A stretch of DNA of 64,000 bases, taken from assembly GCF_003573695.1 (NCBI RefSeq), contig NC_039358.1:154928920-154992919 (forward strand), given 5' to 3'. Shown here piece by piece: positions 1 to 10,604 of the stretch. Within the stretch, counting starts at the first letter, position 1. Each line of letters opens with the position of its first letter. Below the pieces are notes generated by a model that was not told the DNA's origin, searched no databases, and saw nothing but the letters and a program-made list of their open reading frames with translations. The position numbers and the translations under genes were made by a program. Source of the stretch: Papaver somniferum. Its lineage: Eukaryota; Streptophyta; Magnoliopsida; Ranunculales; Papaveraceae.

Positions 1-119
1 ACTCCCGAAACAGAATTTCATTAAAAACAAATTTACTGTATTACTCAAATTCGTCAAACATTTAAGAAAGAAAGAAAAGAAGAAAAAAGCAAGCACAACT
101 AAGACTGTAAAATACAAAC

Positions 120-1054
120 CTGATAGAGATTCTGACCTTCTTGTATCCTTCTTTTCCCGTTTTCCATCCTGAAACAACCCACAAGTATTTGTAACAAAAG
201 AACACAAACAACAAAACTGTACTTGTAACAGAGCATGCTGTATGCCTATGATAAGATACAGATGAAAAAGGAGATTGTGTGTGTGAGTTGTGAGAGCGAC
301 CAAGATAGTCAGAGTTTCACAGGGATATAGATAGATAGTACAGTTAATATTCTGTGTGGGGTTTTTGTAGTGACAGTTGACCAGACAGTTAACAATCAAG
401 AGAGAGAGAGAGGGAGTGGACCAATTAGAAAAATCTTAAGTGTGTGAGAATGAGAGAGAGAGAGTGAGAAGACATTAGCTGCGCTGTGAAAGGGATACCA
501 TATCATATCATATCATCACACAATCATCAGTATCCCCAGTGACTAAAGGTTACTCTTTTTACACTCTTCTGTTCTTGTCTAGTTTCAATTCTTAATGTAC
601 AAAGTACCTTTTTTTGATCATCAGATCTAACTTCTTCATCAACATCAACATTAGCATTGGCATCATCTTCATCGTCATCGTTGATTCTTCTTTTCTTAAA
701 TGGTTTACTGTCTGAAGAGGATGCAGAATCTGGAGCAGGAGTAGTGGTTTCATCGTTTCGAGTCAACAGTGATGAGTCAACTTTAGTTTGACCAGATGAA
801 GCTAATCTCATTACTAACTTCATTTTCTTTTTTCTTCTTTTCTCTTCCTCTTCTTCTTCATCTTCAGAGTCTTCTTCTTCTTCACCTTCGATATCATCGT
901 AAAACTGGTCATCACTATATGGTAGATTTCGGCTTCTTACACTTCTACGAAGGGCAGATTCAGGTGGCGGATCTGTTACTTTACTCCGCCGTAGTATTGA
1001 GAGATCCGCCTTTGGTGGCCGGCCTTTCTTCTTCCTTTTCGTGATTTTTCCCAT
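120..1054 (-). CDS. Bromodomain-protein-like gene, first two coding exons (partial)
   Basis: The ATG is at 1054. Exon 1 (608-1054, 149 codons) ends at an AAAG|GTACTT donor. Exon 2 (120-168) follows a TTTCAG acceptor and ends in a GT donor at phase 1. The next exon lies off the left edge. The protein opens with a Lys/Arg tract containing KRKKKGRPPKADLS, an AT-hook-like and nuclear-localisation-like stretch. It continues with RRSVRSRNLPYSDDQ, a long Asp/Glu run (about residues 56-71), a KRRKKKMKLVMRL block and a KKRRIND block. From family knowledge, this N-terminal order is typical of plant BRD7/BRD9-like bromodomain proteins, which read acetylated histones in SWI/SNF-type complexes. The bromodomain itself is not in the window, so the name is an inference from the N-terminus. 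No stops or frameshifts are seen; this is the only intact-looking host gene here. Confidence 0.72.
169..607 (-). other. Intron 1 of the bromodomain-like gene
   Basis: This 439-bp gap has GT at 607-606 and AG at 170-169 on the minus strand. It contains two short GA microsatellites (about 400-416 and 450-465) and a TCATA run near 500-515. Nothing else is recognised. Bases 1-119 are the start of the following intron. Confidence 0.65.
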
Positions 1055-1409
1055 TTTACCCTCCCCCTTGAAGCTTCTTCTTCTCCTTGAACTGGAGCTT
1101 CTTCTATTTCAGTAGATTCTTCAAAATATTTTTTCTATCTTCATCAGACTGACTTTTTGGTTCGTGAATTCCGAAGCTGACATCTGTAGTAATAAATTTT
1201 GCTGGGTTAAATCAGACCGGTTCAAACCAGATTAGGTTTGTACTTATTTGTTTACTTACTAATTAATTACTCCTCTAGTTCAGAATTTTCTAGGGAATTA
1301 GAATTAGGCTTTCTTTTCTTGTTTCTCTCTCTTCTGTGAAATGTCCTATGAAGAGTGAAGCGAATTTAGACTTGATAGACAGAAAGAGTAGTGTGGGGAT
1401 GCGTTTAAA
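1055..1409 (-). promoter_or_regulatory. 5' UTR and upstream region of the bromodomain-like gene
   Basis: Upstream of the minus-strand ATG at 1054 lies a pyrimidine/GAA-rich stretch (about 1060-1130), as expected of a plant 5' leader, then ordinary AT-rich DNA. No clear TATA box was found, so the promoter position is inferred only from gene orientation. The hAT element begins about 360 bp upstream of the start codon. Confidence 0.35.
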
Positions 1410-1417
1410 GTTTAAAC

Positions 1418-2020
1418 TAGGGCTGTCAATGGGTACCCATTATCCGGACCCGGAACCGGATCCGGTATATTTGGGTCCGGTTCCGGGTCCTAAAGTTGGA
1501 CCCATTAGCTATTTAGGATCCGGCGGGTAATTACCCGATTGCACCCGAATTTAAACGGGTCTAAAAGGATAATACCCGTTGGGTACCCGCGGGTATTGGG
1601 TACCCGCGGGTATTGGGTACCCGCGGGTATTGGGTACCCGTTTATTCATGTTTTTAGCGAAATTACAACTATTTTTGCTAGTTTTAGCTTTGATATTTTA
1701 CTCATTTAAATTTTTTCTCTTACATTTAACCTTTATTTAGTACATTAATAAGAAATAATAATAATTTTTTATAAAAATTACTTAAATCCAAGCCAAAAAA
1801 AGAAATATATTAAGTTTTTGAGGTTTTTTAAATAGTTTTATTAAGACCCAATGGGTACCCGGAACCGACGGGTACCCGGGTATTTAAACGGTCCGGTTCT
1901 GGGTCCACAAGTTTAGGAATCGGACCCGGAACCGTTAGGAACCGGACCCGACCATTATAAGTAGGGTCCAGATCCGAGTCTAGTGATACCCGGGAGGACC
2001 CGGACCCGGTGACACCCCTA
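1418..2020. mobile_element. Non-autonomous hAT-type element (603 bp)
   Basis: The element begins TAGGGCTGTCAATGGGTACC and the reverse complement of its other end begins TAGGGGTGTCACCGGGTCC. It is flanked by an exact 8-bp duplication GTTTAAAC at 1410-1417 and 2021-2028. An 8-bp duplication plus CAGGGGTGTCA-like ends is the hAT superfamily signature. Both flanks are packed with GGACCCGGAACCGG and GGGTACCCGCGGGTA subterminal motifs, three in tandem at 1583-1640; the middle is AT-rich. No transposase frame is present, so it would depend on an enzyme from elsewhere. The duplicated target is itself a palindrome. Confidence 0.9.
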
Positions 2021-2028
2021 GTTTAAAC

Positions 2029-4567
2029 GTACTGGGAAACATCTTTTATTTACTTTTGCATGTGAATGACCTATTGGATGGATGGTTGGTTCGAGCAAAA
2101 TTACTATACCCCGACCATTAGACCATGGAGATGGGAGAGTCTGTTACTTTTTCTTTTTTTTCCGAATGTAACCGGTAAGAATAGTGTGGTCTAGGGAAAC
2201 ATGTTTCGCCTACTCACGCCTCAGCATCAAACATTTGGTTCATTCATTATAGATAATAAAAGGCAAGCCTCAAATTTTGATTGCTAAAGCCGATTTAAGA
2301 TCAGAACCGTCATAAAAATTACAAGGATCAAATACAACAATCAAAGACTTTTTCCATCAATTTTTGACGGTCAGTTTTACCATTACACGCATCACAACCA
2401 AATTAAAAAATTCAAAGATCCCAAAGCACATATTTGTACCACGGGGACAATATTGTTTTGTTTGAAACTAGACTACACATATTCGCATCGTTCCAAAAAA
2501 TCAGCCATATGATCTTCAAAAAAATCCAACCATGGTTCTTTACCACCTTGTAAATCAAGATAGTTGAAGTGGCCTAAACTAAAAGTAACACTAAAGTAAC
2601 GTGTGTTTTGATTGAAATTGATCTGACACAACCTAAATTGGTCTCAGAGTCTTGGTAACTATTGTTACATTTGATGAAGTTGTTGTGATCTTGAGGTTAT
2701 TGTTGTAGGCGTTCTTGATTCCGTCGCTAGAGTTGAAATTGTTCTCGTCGTTGTTGTAGATGGAATTTCTCCATAGAGAAACATGTTCTTGCAGTTAAGC
2801 AAACTCTTGAATAAAGAAAAATAGGCACAAGCACTAAGAAAAAAACACCAATATGAACTAGATTTAAAAACTTAAAGAAACTATTGAATCTAACGGATTA
2901 AAAGAGTAAGAAAGATCAAACTCTAAAACCTAGAATAATCTGGAAACTTAAAAGAAATGGAAAACAGTAAAGCTAATTCGATAATTGTAATCTCACAGAA
3001 AAAGAGAAAAAGGTAATTGAAGGGATTAAGTAGGAAGATTTTTTTAAAGAATTTTAATGTTTCTCTTATCGCGAGACACAAAAATAAGAAATAATGCATC
3101 GCATACTAAGTTAGAGGATTTATCATACTACTAACTCACAAGATCAATATTATAATGAGCACGGGGATAACAGAACTTGTCCAAATAATGGACTATATAG
3201 ACCATATATCTCAAGGTAAAGCACAATTTTCTATCTAATTAGTGACTACCTAACTATTGATAGCCTACTAATTAGAAATTACCATTTTGATAGGTATGCT
3301 CCATCTTATTAGTCAGCATACTGTCTACACTCTGAGTTGAAAAATCTCTTTTCTCGGTGGCCGGGTCATTATCATCCCTAAAGGGCCATGTAAGATAAGT
3401 GATAGAGTAATTTTCCACCGCACGTTTCCTCTCCCCAGGGTCAACCATTAAAGGTCTATTTCCAGCTACACTATTTCCTCACAAGGAATATATAACCACA
3501 CCCCAACACCTTATAATCGCTCACCATATTCAAATTTCAACCTCAGTAATATGTTCCTCGTAAAAACGTCTTTTTGTGGGTATTAAAGCATTAAAAAGAT
3601 AAAAAAAAAAAAAGAGGAAAAAGAGGAAAAACGATAAAATGAATCCCCTTCAACATTTCATCGTTAGTGAGGGTGTTAAAAGGAATACACGGAGAAACAA
3701 TGAGAAATGACAACTCCAGAGTCCAGATATCATCTAATGATTCATGACGATGTAATTTCATGGCTACAAAGAAATCGGAACATGATTATAATCTTGTCAG
3801 AAAGTGCAATAACAAGAATCCTATTAGTTGACACTTCAAAAAAGAATCAATAACAACTAATTAAGCCTCTAGCAAGAGTAACTTGATGAAATACTAGCAA
3901 CCAGGACATTAAAAAAAGACTTCCTTTAATCTTGATGGTGATGATGAGAAGTTTTAATTGAATGTGATAGTTCATTCTAATCAAATGTAACATTTGATTA
4001 AATTTAATGTAACAGTTAGCATGACTTGGATATAAATAAATTTAATTTTTATTTTAAATGTCTTAGTTTTAAATTCAGTGCAGGTGTTAGTTTCAGTTAT
4101 AATATCCTTTTTTGTGTGTGTAATAATTAGTTTCAACTAAAAGTAAGAGTTAATTCTAAACAAGTTTTCCTTTTTAATTTTGAATGTAATAGTTAGTTTA
4201 AAACACGTATATGATTTGATTACACATATAATTCAACTGATACAAACTAAATTAAATAAAACTAATAACAATTAAAATAACATATACAAAAATAAGCGAA
4301 ATGACATAATAATTTAAAAGACATGAAATGAGTTAAATAAAACTAAATGAAAATTAAAAAGTGAGAAATCAAGCTAAACTTCTATCGTTTTCAATTCTAA
4401 GGTTGGTCCAAAGTTGTATAGTTAGAGTAAATGTACCTTATGATACGTATATTGGTTTAGAATTACATCGGGTGGTAGCTAAATATATTCTTGCAATACA
4501 AGGCATTAATATTTCATTTGGGTAACTCATCAATTGTAGATCACATCGGTCGGATTTCTTCGGTGAG
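2029..4567. other. Intergenic DNA with no confident gene
   Basis: AT-rich sequence with no long open frame and no recognisable transposon ends. It holds a short coding-like stretch (listed separately), an A-tract at 3600-3613, a perfect 9-bp-arm palindrome (AATCAAATG TAA CATTTGATT) at 3979-3999, and several loose copies of a TTnAATGTnAnAGTTAG-like motif between 3957 and 4195. No RNA gene is visible. Confidence 0.5.
2473..2643 (-). pseudogene. Short coding-like stretch, possible 3' exon or gene remnant
   Basis: The minus strand holds 56 open codons ending in TAG at 2473-2475, with unusually protein-like composition: SLGHFNYLDLQGGKEPWLDF, then FEDHMADFLERCEYV. It is bounded upstream by TGA at 2644-2646. 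Farther upstream another minus-strand frame is Asn/Thr/Ser-rich, which could be an earlier part of the same gene separated by a frameshift or intron. The family is not recognised, and there is no clear start codon or splice acceptor. It could also be chance. Confidence 0.25.

Positions 4568-4596
<29 letters not shown>
4568..4596. repeat. (TA)n microsatellite at the left edge of the retrotransposon nest
   Basis: About 29 bp of alternating TA abut the first base of the L1 5' LTR. The five bases next to the LTR are TATAT; the right flank of L1 is TACAC. The repeat makes the left target duplication impossible to judge. Confidence 0.9.
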
Positions 4597-4600
<4 letters not shown>

Positions 4601-7453
4601 AGAGCATTGATCGGTGGAACTTGCAAGCGTTACTATCTCAAGCTTGTTTGTCAAGTTTAGTTGATCAAAACTATAGTCTTGATTTCTAGTCTACTTATAG
4701 CTATGTCTCGGATTAGGATAGAATGTGTAGTTGGGCTTTAGACTTCACGTCGTTCATCGATTGAAGACGAAGATCTACTGGGAGAGCTTGGAGGAACTTC
4801 ACCAACAAAAGGTATGTAGAGACTAAAACTTATCTATCACTCAGAAGTCTATTACTCCCTCCATTTCTAAAAAATAGGCAAGTTTGGTTTTCAGAAAAAT
4901 TAAGAAAACCAATCATTGTAGCCACTTTTTCATGTTTTTCCTAAAATATCCTTTGGTCCCCACTCATTTGTTATTAGAGAAAGAGTAGAGAGAAGTGGTC
5001 CCCTTTTTGTATTGGGAGAGAAAAAGGAGAGAGAGAAGTGGTCCCTTTATGGGTATAGTAGTAAAATCATAACATTTGACTTTCCACATATGGAAACAAG
5101 TCTATTTTTTTGACATACCCAGGAAATCTGCCTATATTTTAGAAACGGAGGGAGTATATTCTATCTCCTAATGAGACTAAGTCGTATAACTATATAGACT
5201 TTTATATTATACACATTTGATATTTCGAACTGAATTTAACTCGGTTATCTATTTCTCGAAATATGTGTTGAAAGCTTTTTGCTTTAGCTATGTTCATCAT
5301 ATTCTTGACGAGTTTAGTTGGAAACGATTTATTTGTTCGAAACTAAATAATAAGTCAAAATATGATCAGGTGGAAATTGCCTTGAAACATCGTACATGAT
5401 TTGTGTGAGACGGTCATTTGATGTAGACTCGGAATGTTTCATATTGATCATTCGATCACTCGAAAATTGCTTTGAAGCTAATAGTTTGTGTGAGACAGCT
5501 ACTGTCGTCTTCTAAGAATGTTTCAATGATTGAAATGGGAGTTCAGAACAATTAACCATGATTGGATATAAACACAGTATGGGTACTTGCATATGTGTAG
5601 TCCAAGACCGGCAATCTAGTGTGTATACTCGTATGCGTACTGGTTGGTCAGGTGAAGCTATAGTATGCATGCCCGTATGCGTAATGGAGAAGTCAGTTGA
5701 AGTCCGAGAACCTTGGTATGCGTACCCATGCACGCACTATATTCAACTGAGTTTGGATGTGAACGACAGTATGCGTACCCGTTTGCATATTGGCGAACAC
5801 AGTCCAAGTCCGACTACTTAGGTATGCATACCCGTTTGATACTTGAGTAGGTTATGTTCTAAAATCGGTTTGTTCATGAACTAATACATTTATATAATAA
5901 GGAACAAATCTTTTGCAAATCGTGGTTATAATGTTCATGAATTGATTCGAGTGAATCAAAATCGATTTTGCTTCAATTGTGTCTTGTATACTTCTATGGG
6001 AATATAAACAATTGAACAACTCTAGAACTAGTTTTATTTGAGTCATTTGAACTAGTTATGGTTAAGATGAATATGGTTGATATAAAAGTGTTCATATGGC
6101 TAACTTCGGTTAACTATTGTTAAGCCAACAAGGGGTACACGTTTAGGTACGGTTATTCATATATAAATGAAGTCACTTTTCATTTGTGTGTAACAATCTA
6201 AGTTCGATCTAACGGTTGAAAGATGTTATCTTGAGTCTAATCATGTTTTCATCTAACGGTTAATATAGAATGCTTTGTTACCAAGGTAACATTGACTGCA
6301 AACCCTGATTTTAAGACTATATAAGGGAGAACTCTAGCAACTGGGAAACCTAATCCCCACACCTCTTGTGTGATACTAGTTGCGATTAGAGTCGATTCTC
6401 CTTTAGCCTTAGGTTTTTCTAAAACCCAGTAGGTTAACGACTTGAAGACTTCATTGGGATTGTGAAGCCAGACCCAAATATTTTCTCTGTTGTTGCGTGT
6501 TATGATCTTGTTGTTTTCTATCGTGATTGAGTACTATATTCTCTAAGATTGTCTTGAGATTTAATCTCCGATAGGCAAGATAAATAGTAGTCACAAACAT
6601 CTTCGTCTCATCGTTTGTGATTCCACAATATCTTGTTTCGTTATCATACGATTAAGGTTATTGTGAGGCGATTGATATTTCTAGGTTGTTCTTCGCGTAT
6701 ATAAGTCTGGTATATCAATTGGTTTCTGTTCACTTTGATTTATCAAAAGACGGAACAAAACTCATAGGTATATCTATGGGAGACAGATTTATCTATTCAA
6801 TAGACTTTTCTGTGTGAGACCTATTGGTTTATCAAGTGTTCGACTTTGGATCATAGCAACTCTTAGTTGTGGGTGACATCAGCTAAGGAAATCAAGTGCG
6901 TAGAATCCGGCGTTGTTATAGAGGCGTAAGGAATGCGACTTTACCTTGATCAGTGTGAGATTGGTTAGGGCTCAACTACATCCCAGTCCGAAGTTAACCT
7001 AGAGTAGGCTAGTGTTTGTAGCGGCTTAATACAGTGTTCAAATATGGACTAGGTCCCGGGGTTTTCTGTATTTGCGATTTCCTCGTAAACAAAACTTCTG
7101 GTGTCTGTGTTATTTCTTCTCGACGTTATATTTTCTATATAATTGAAATATCACAGGTTGTGCGTAAGTTCAATCAATTGTGAATCCAACCTTTGGTTGT
7201 TGATGTAATTGATTGACACTTGGATATTGGTTTTCGATACCGTCCAAGTTATTTATTATATTCAATCGAGCTCGCAAATTCCTATTTGTTTGATTGCAGA
7301 TTGAATTGAGAAATTGAGATATAACTCTTTGATATACTTTTCTTAAGATTGAGTCTGACTGTCTAGTTGATTTTCTTGAAAGTATATTGGAGTTGGTCCA
7401 TACAGATTGCTAAGAGAAATATTGGGTGTGGTTGTTAGACCCCCACTTTTTCA
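4597..7453 (+). repeat. L1 5' LTR (2857 bp including a MITE)
   Basis: It starts TGTTAGAGC and ends CCCACTTTTTCA, followed directly by the primer site. A TATA box (TATATAAG) lies at 6318-6325. At 5577-5845 there are about eight diverged copies of a GTATGCGTACCCGT motif. Without the 300-bp Stowaway at 4855 it is close in length to the 3' LTR (2514 bp). Small open frames inside reflect LTR homology, not genes. Confidence 0.88.
4855..5154. mobile_element. Stowaway-type MITE (Tc1/mariner), 300 bp
   Basis: The ends are CTCCCTCCATTTCTAAAAAA and, on the reverse strand, CTCCCTCCGTTTCTAAAATA. They are flanked by TA on both sides (4853-4854, 5155-5156). The CTCCCTCCGT terminus with a TA duplication is the Stowaway signature. 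The equivalent place in the L1 3' LTR is uninterrupted, so the MITE arrived after L1. It encodes nothing. Confidence 0.88.
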
Positions 7454-7455
7454 AT

Positions 7456-7467
7456 TGGTATCAGAGC
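7456..7467 (+). promoter_or_regulatory. L1 primer binding site
   Basis: TGGTATCAGAGC sits two bases after the LTR end. It is complementary to the 3' end of the plant initiator methionine tRNA, the usual copia primer. L2 keeps a one-base variant (11839-11850) and L3 a more decayed one (24448-24459). Confidence 0.85.
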
Positions 7468-7519
7468 AGGCAAACACGTTCAAGACCTCATAAGTCTGTG
7501 TTTGTAGCGATCTGACTCT

Positions 7520-7780
7520 ATGGACAGAAGTACTATCTCTGATAAACGCATTAACAAAAATAAAAGTTCTTTTTTCAAGAAATTTATTAAAGAGAAAGAT
7601 TTATTAATCTCAAATATAGATGAACCTAGTGTTCCAACGAAACAGACTTGCATTGACAAGTGTTACCCCGATTACCTTTCAAACGAGTCTGACTCTATTG
7701 ATGAAAGAGAAGCAGCCAAAGAGAGTGAAATATTCTAAATCTTGTTATAATCCAGGCATATAGAATTAATCGGTTGAATA
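7520..7780 (+). pseudogene. L1 gag-region start, truncated
   Basis: ATG at 7520 opens 72 codons (MDRSTISDKRINKNKSS...), ending in an early TAA at 7736. It aligns with the start of the same frame in L2 (minus strand from 11786, MDKSTISDKR), which reads further, so the stop is a decay mutation. Homology continues to about 7780, where it breaks into the inverted LTR of L2. The product would be the N-terminus of a gag-like protein; no known domain is visible in this part. Confidence 0.55.
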
Positions 7781-8275
7781 ATCTAAACTCTCATTTCAAT
7801 CATTAAAACATTCTTAGAGGACGTTATTATATAGTTGTTATTCACAAACTATTTTTCGTCAAAGCAATTTTCAAAGTAATTGAAATATAACATGACTTTC
7901 GTCACTAGGTAAAGATGAACTTGGCCAAAGCAAAAGCTTACCAACACATATTTCGAGAAATAGATAGGCGAGATAAACTCGGCTCGAAATAACAAATGTG
8001 TATAATCAAAGTCTATATAGCAAAACGACTTTTGTCTCAAAATAGGAGATAGAGTAGATAGACTTTTGAGTGATAGATAAGTTCAAGTCTCCACATACCT
8101 TTTCGTCTTGTATGATGATTGCCATGGAGTTCTTGAGCTCAACTACACTTTTTATCCTAGTTTGAGACTTAGCTATAGTAGACTAGAAATCAAGACTTAT
8201 AGTTTCGATCACTAACATTGACAAACATGCTTGAGATAGCAACGCATGCGAGTTCGACCGAGCAACGCTCTAACA
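7781..8275 (-). repeat. L2 3' LTR, truncated
   Basis: It begins (minus strand) TGTTAGAGCGTTGCTCGG at 8275 and matches the first fifth of the L2 5' LTR. It breaks off at about 7781 against L1 internal sequence, with a few shared bases (ATA) at the join. Confidence 0.85.
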
Positions 8276-8621
8276 ATCTCCCCCTTTGTCAATTTTAGTG
8301 ACAAAACTATCAATACATATGGAATACAAAAATAAATGAATTAACTTTTGTAGCTCATATTCCACATGCCTAATCTTTAACATTACTCGAAATCTTCGTC
8401 ACTTCCAAGTACTCCAATGATCCCAAAGGTTGTAAGTTCAACATCATCGTTGTTGAAAATCCGTAGCTATAACAATGAGAAAACAAGAGTTCTCAATCAT
8501 TGTTATACAGTGTCATAGTATTATTATACATCATCAAAGTTCAATTGTATCACAACTTCGACAACAATACTATGGTGATATGTATCACTCCCCCTTAGTT
8601 AATACTCCATCTCACATGGAA

Positions 8622-8652
<31 letters not shown>

Positions 8653-9730
8653 ACATAATGATCCGAAAACCATATGTATTTGTAGTGTGAACTACATATT
8701 AATTCTCCCCCTTTTTGTCAATAAAATTGGCAAAGGTACGAAAACGGGATCCTAATGAAATTTCCAAAAGAGACATTTCATGATCAAAAGAAAGCACATA
8801 TCATCTTATTTAGATGCAATCATATAGCCGAAGATAAATGCATTCATCAAGGAGTTTATAAAGATACAAGATAACCCCTATAATATTCCACAGCCGCACT
8901 CCCCGAAAGATTTGGCGATTAAGCACAAGTTCAATTAATAACTCTCCCCCATAATATGTCATTCCAGAAAGAACAACAAGAGCGACCTTAATTTCAAAAG
9001 AAAAGAAGGATTTCTTTGGACATAACAAATCACATACAAGTATGAATTCGAATCCAAAATACTCAATTAAATTAACCATAAGAGAACCCATGATTAATTT
9101 AATCGGAAATATATAATCAAACTTACCACAAAAAGTGATTAATTTAATTGGCCATGCTCGACATAAGAGAACTTACGGAGCCTCACAGTATAGACATAAA
9201 AATATGGATCAGGGAAGATCAATACTGCGGAATACATAAGGATTCATTCTGTTTTCCATCACTATTCGCACAATGACATACAATAGACATAATCCTTGTA
9301 AACAAAAGATTTTAACCTATCTTCCATCAATAATTGACATAATAGGCTTAACTTTTGTATTGTCAAAAGTTCATTCCTTCTTTTATCAACACATGCATAT
9401 CGACATATAAAGGACTTAACTTTTGACAAGGTATGGGACAATCACAGTTCATGGACGCAAACACACATATCCCATAACAAATTGCAATATATAAAACCAT
9501 AAAGATTAATACTGCAAAAATCATCTTCCAAACAATTTTAGAATTTAAACCAATAAATCTAAAAAACATGAAGATGAAAACATTGGACATAGCTATGTAT
9601 AATCACAATAATGGTTATTCCAAACTCTAGTTATTCTTCTAAACAAAACACGAAAAATAGAAGATTTACTAGACAAACTAAAATCAACAAGCTAAACAAA
9701 AACTATGCCAAAGCCGAACACGAACTGAAG
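8276..9730 (-). other. L2 3' non-coding region with repeated polypurine tracts
   Basis: No gene is seen. On the minus strand it holds several AAGGGGGAG tracts (about 8276-8289, 8588-8598, 8704-8714). At 8622-8656 an (C)n(AC)n run interrupts one of them. The segment matches the corresponding 3' regions of L1 (14817-16034) and L3 (26414-28117). Confidence 0.6.
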
Positions 9731-10144
9731 TCAAATCGATGGTTCACTATCCTCATGAGTCTTGAGGTCTTTGAGCTTGTGATCGACAGCATCTACTGCA
9801 TCTTTAGTAAAGATATCTTCATTGAGAAGATCTTTAAGTTGTACTTTTATGAGACCAAGATCAGAAGTAAGCTTTTCCAACTCAGTTCTTAAATTATTAA
9901 GACTTTTCAAAGTATCAACAAGCTGCAGTGTTTCTTCCTCAAAGTATTTAAGAAAATCATGAACCACTTAAGCAGAGACCATATCCCCTTTCTCAACATC
10001 CTCATGTGTGTAGGCATAGTAACATGAGGCATTAGTATGATCATCTTCAACAAGAGTTCTTTTCTTCCTCCCTTCAGACTCAAAACCAATACCTTTATCA
10101 AGAAAACCTTTAGCAAAACCACAAGCATGTGTAGTGGATGACAT
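9731..10144 (-). pseudogene. L2 extra downstream frame (coiled-coil protein), one stop
   Basis: From ATG at 10144 the minus strand reads MSSTTHACGFAKGFLDKG, then GRKKRTLVEDD, then a heptad-rich LVDTLKSLNNLRTELEKL half. It is homologous along its whole length to the intact L1 frame at 14397-14816. A TAA around 9968-9970 breaks it (after DMVSA). Function is unknown; it matches no retroviral protein I recognise. It lies where Sireviruses may carry an extra gene before the 3' LTR. Confidence 0.55.
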
Positions 10145-10604
10145 TCTTGACAAACCAAAATAACCCAGAGTATGCAAACGTGACTCAGAGGTTTGGTATT
10201 TATGGTTTCTTAGGGAAAGTGACCTTTAGGGTTTCTAAGAATTGATTCGTAATAGTAACAGGGGTACCCGTACGAACATAACCCGACCCAAGGAAAAGCT
10301 TAAGACAAAAATCTTTTTGCAACATGAAAATTCATAAATGGATCAATAAATTCCATACCAACATAGGAGTAATTTAGAGCACAAGAGTAGCAGGAAACAT
10401 TGTTGCAATGAAAACTTCTTTTTTAAAAAAATCAACAAGAAACGACATTAAATACTTAAGCAACCTTTTCTGCAGACAGTAGTTTAACTATAGACGATAA
10501 GAAAATAGCTCCACTAAACAGAAGTAGTATGCTAACAATATACCTGAATATTGACACATCTTACTCAACAGGATTTTTATGAGTAAGTTCTTTAACCCTT
10601 TTGA

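Noticed and set aside
796..1044. 82-codon plus-strand frame
   Set aside because: Shadow of the bromodomain-like exon; the leucine/phenylalanine run is the complement of the acidic and Lys tracts.
1336..1530. 64-codon frame over the hAT end
   Set aside because: It crosses the target duplication and element terminus and is made of repeated Pro/Gly/Asp codons from GGACCCGG words.
3957..4195. Loose TTnAATGTnAnAGTTAG repeats as a MITE
   Set aside because: No terminal inverted repeats or target duplication could be found.
5558..5821. Open frame shared with 49167-49430
   Set aside because: The two frames lie at the same place in the paired L1 LTRs. Similarity reflects LTR homology and the GTATGCGTACC repeats, not protein conservation.
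8621..8656. C-run followed by AC repeat as a functional site
   Set aside because: It is a simple-sequence expansion of one polypurine tract in L2 and absent from L1 and L3.
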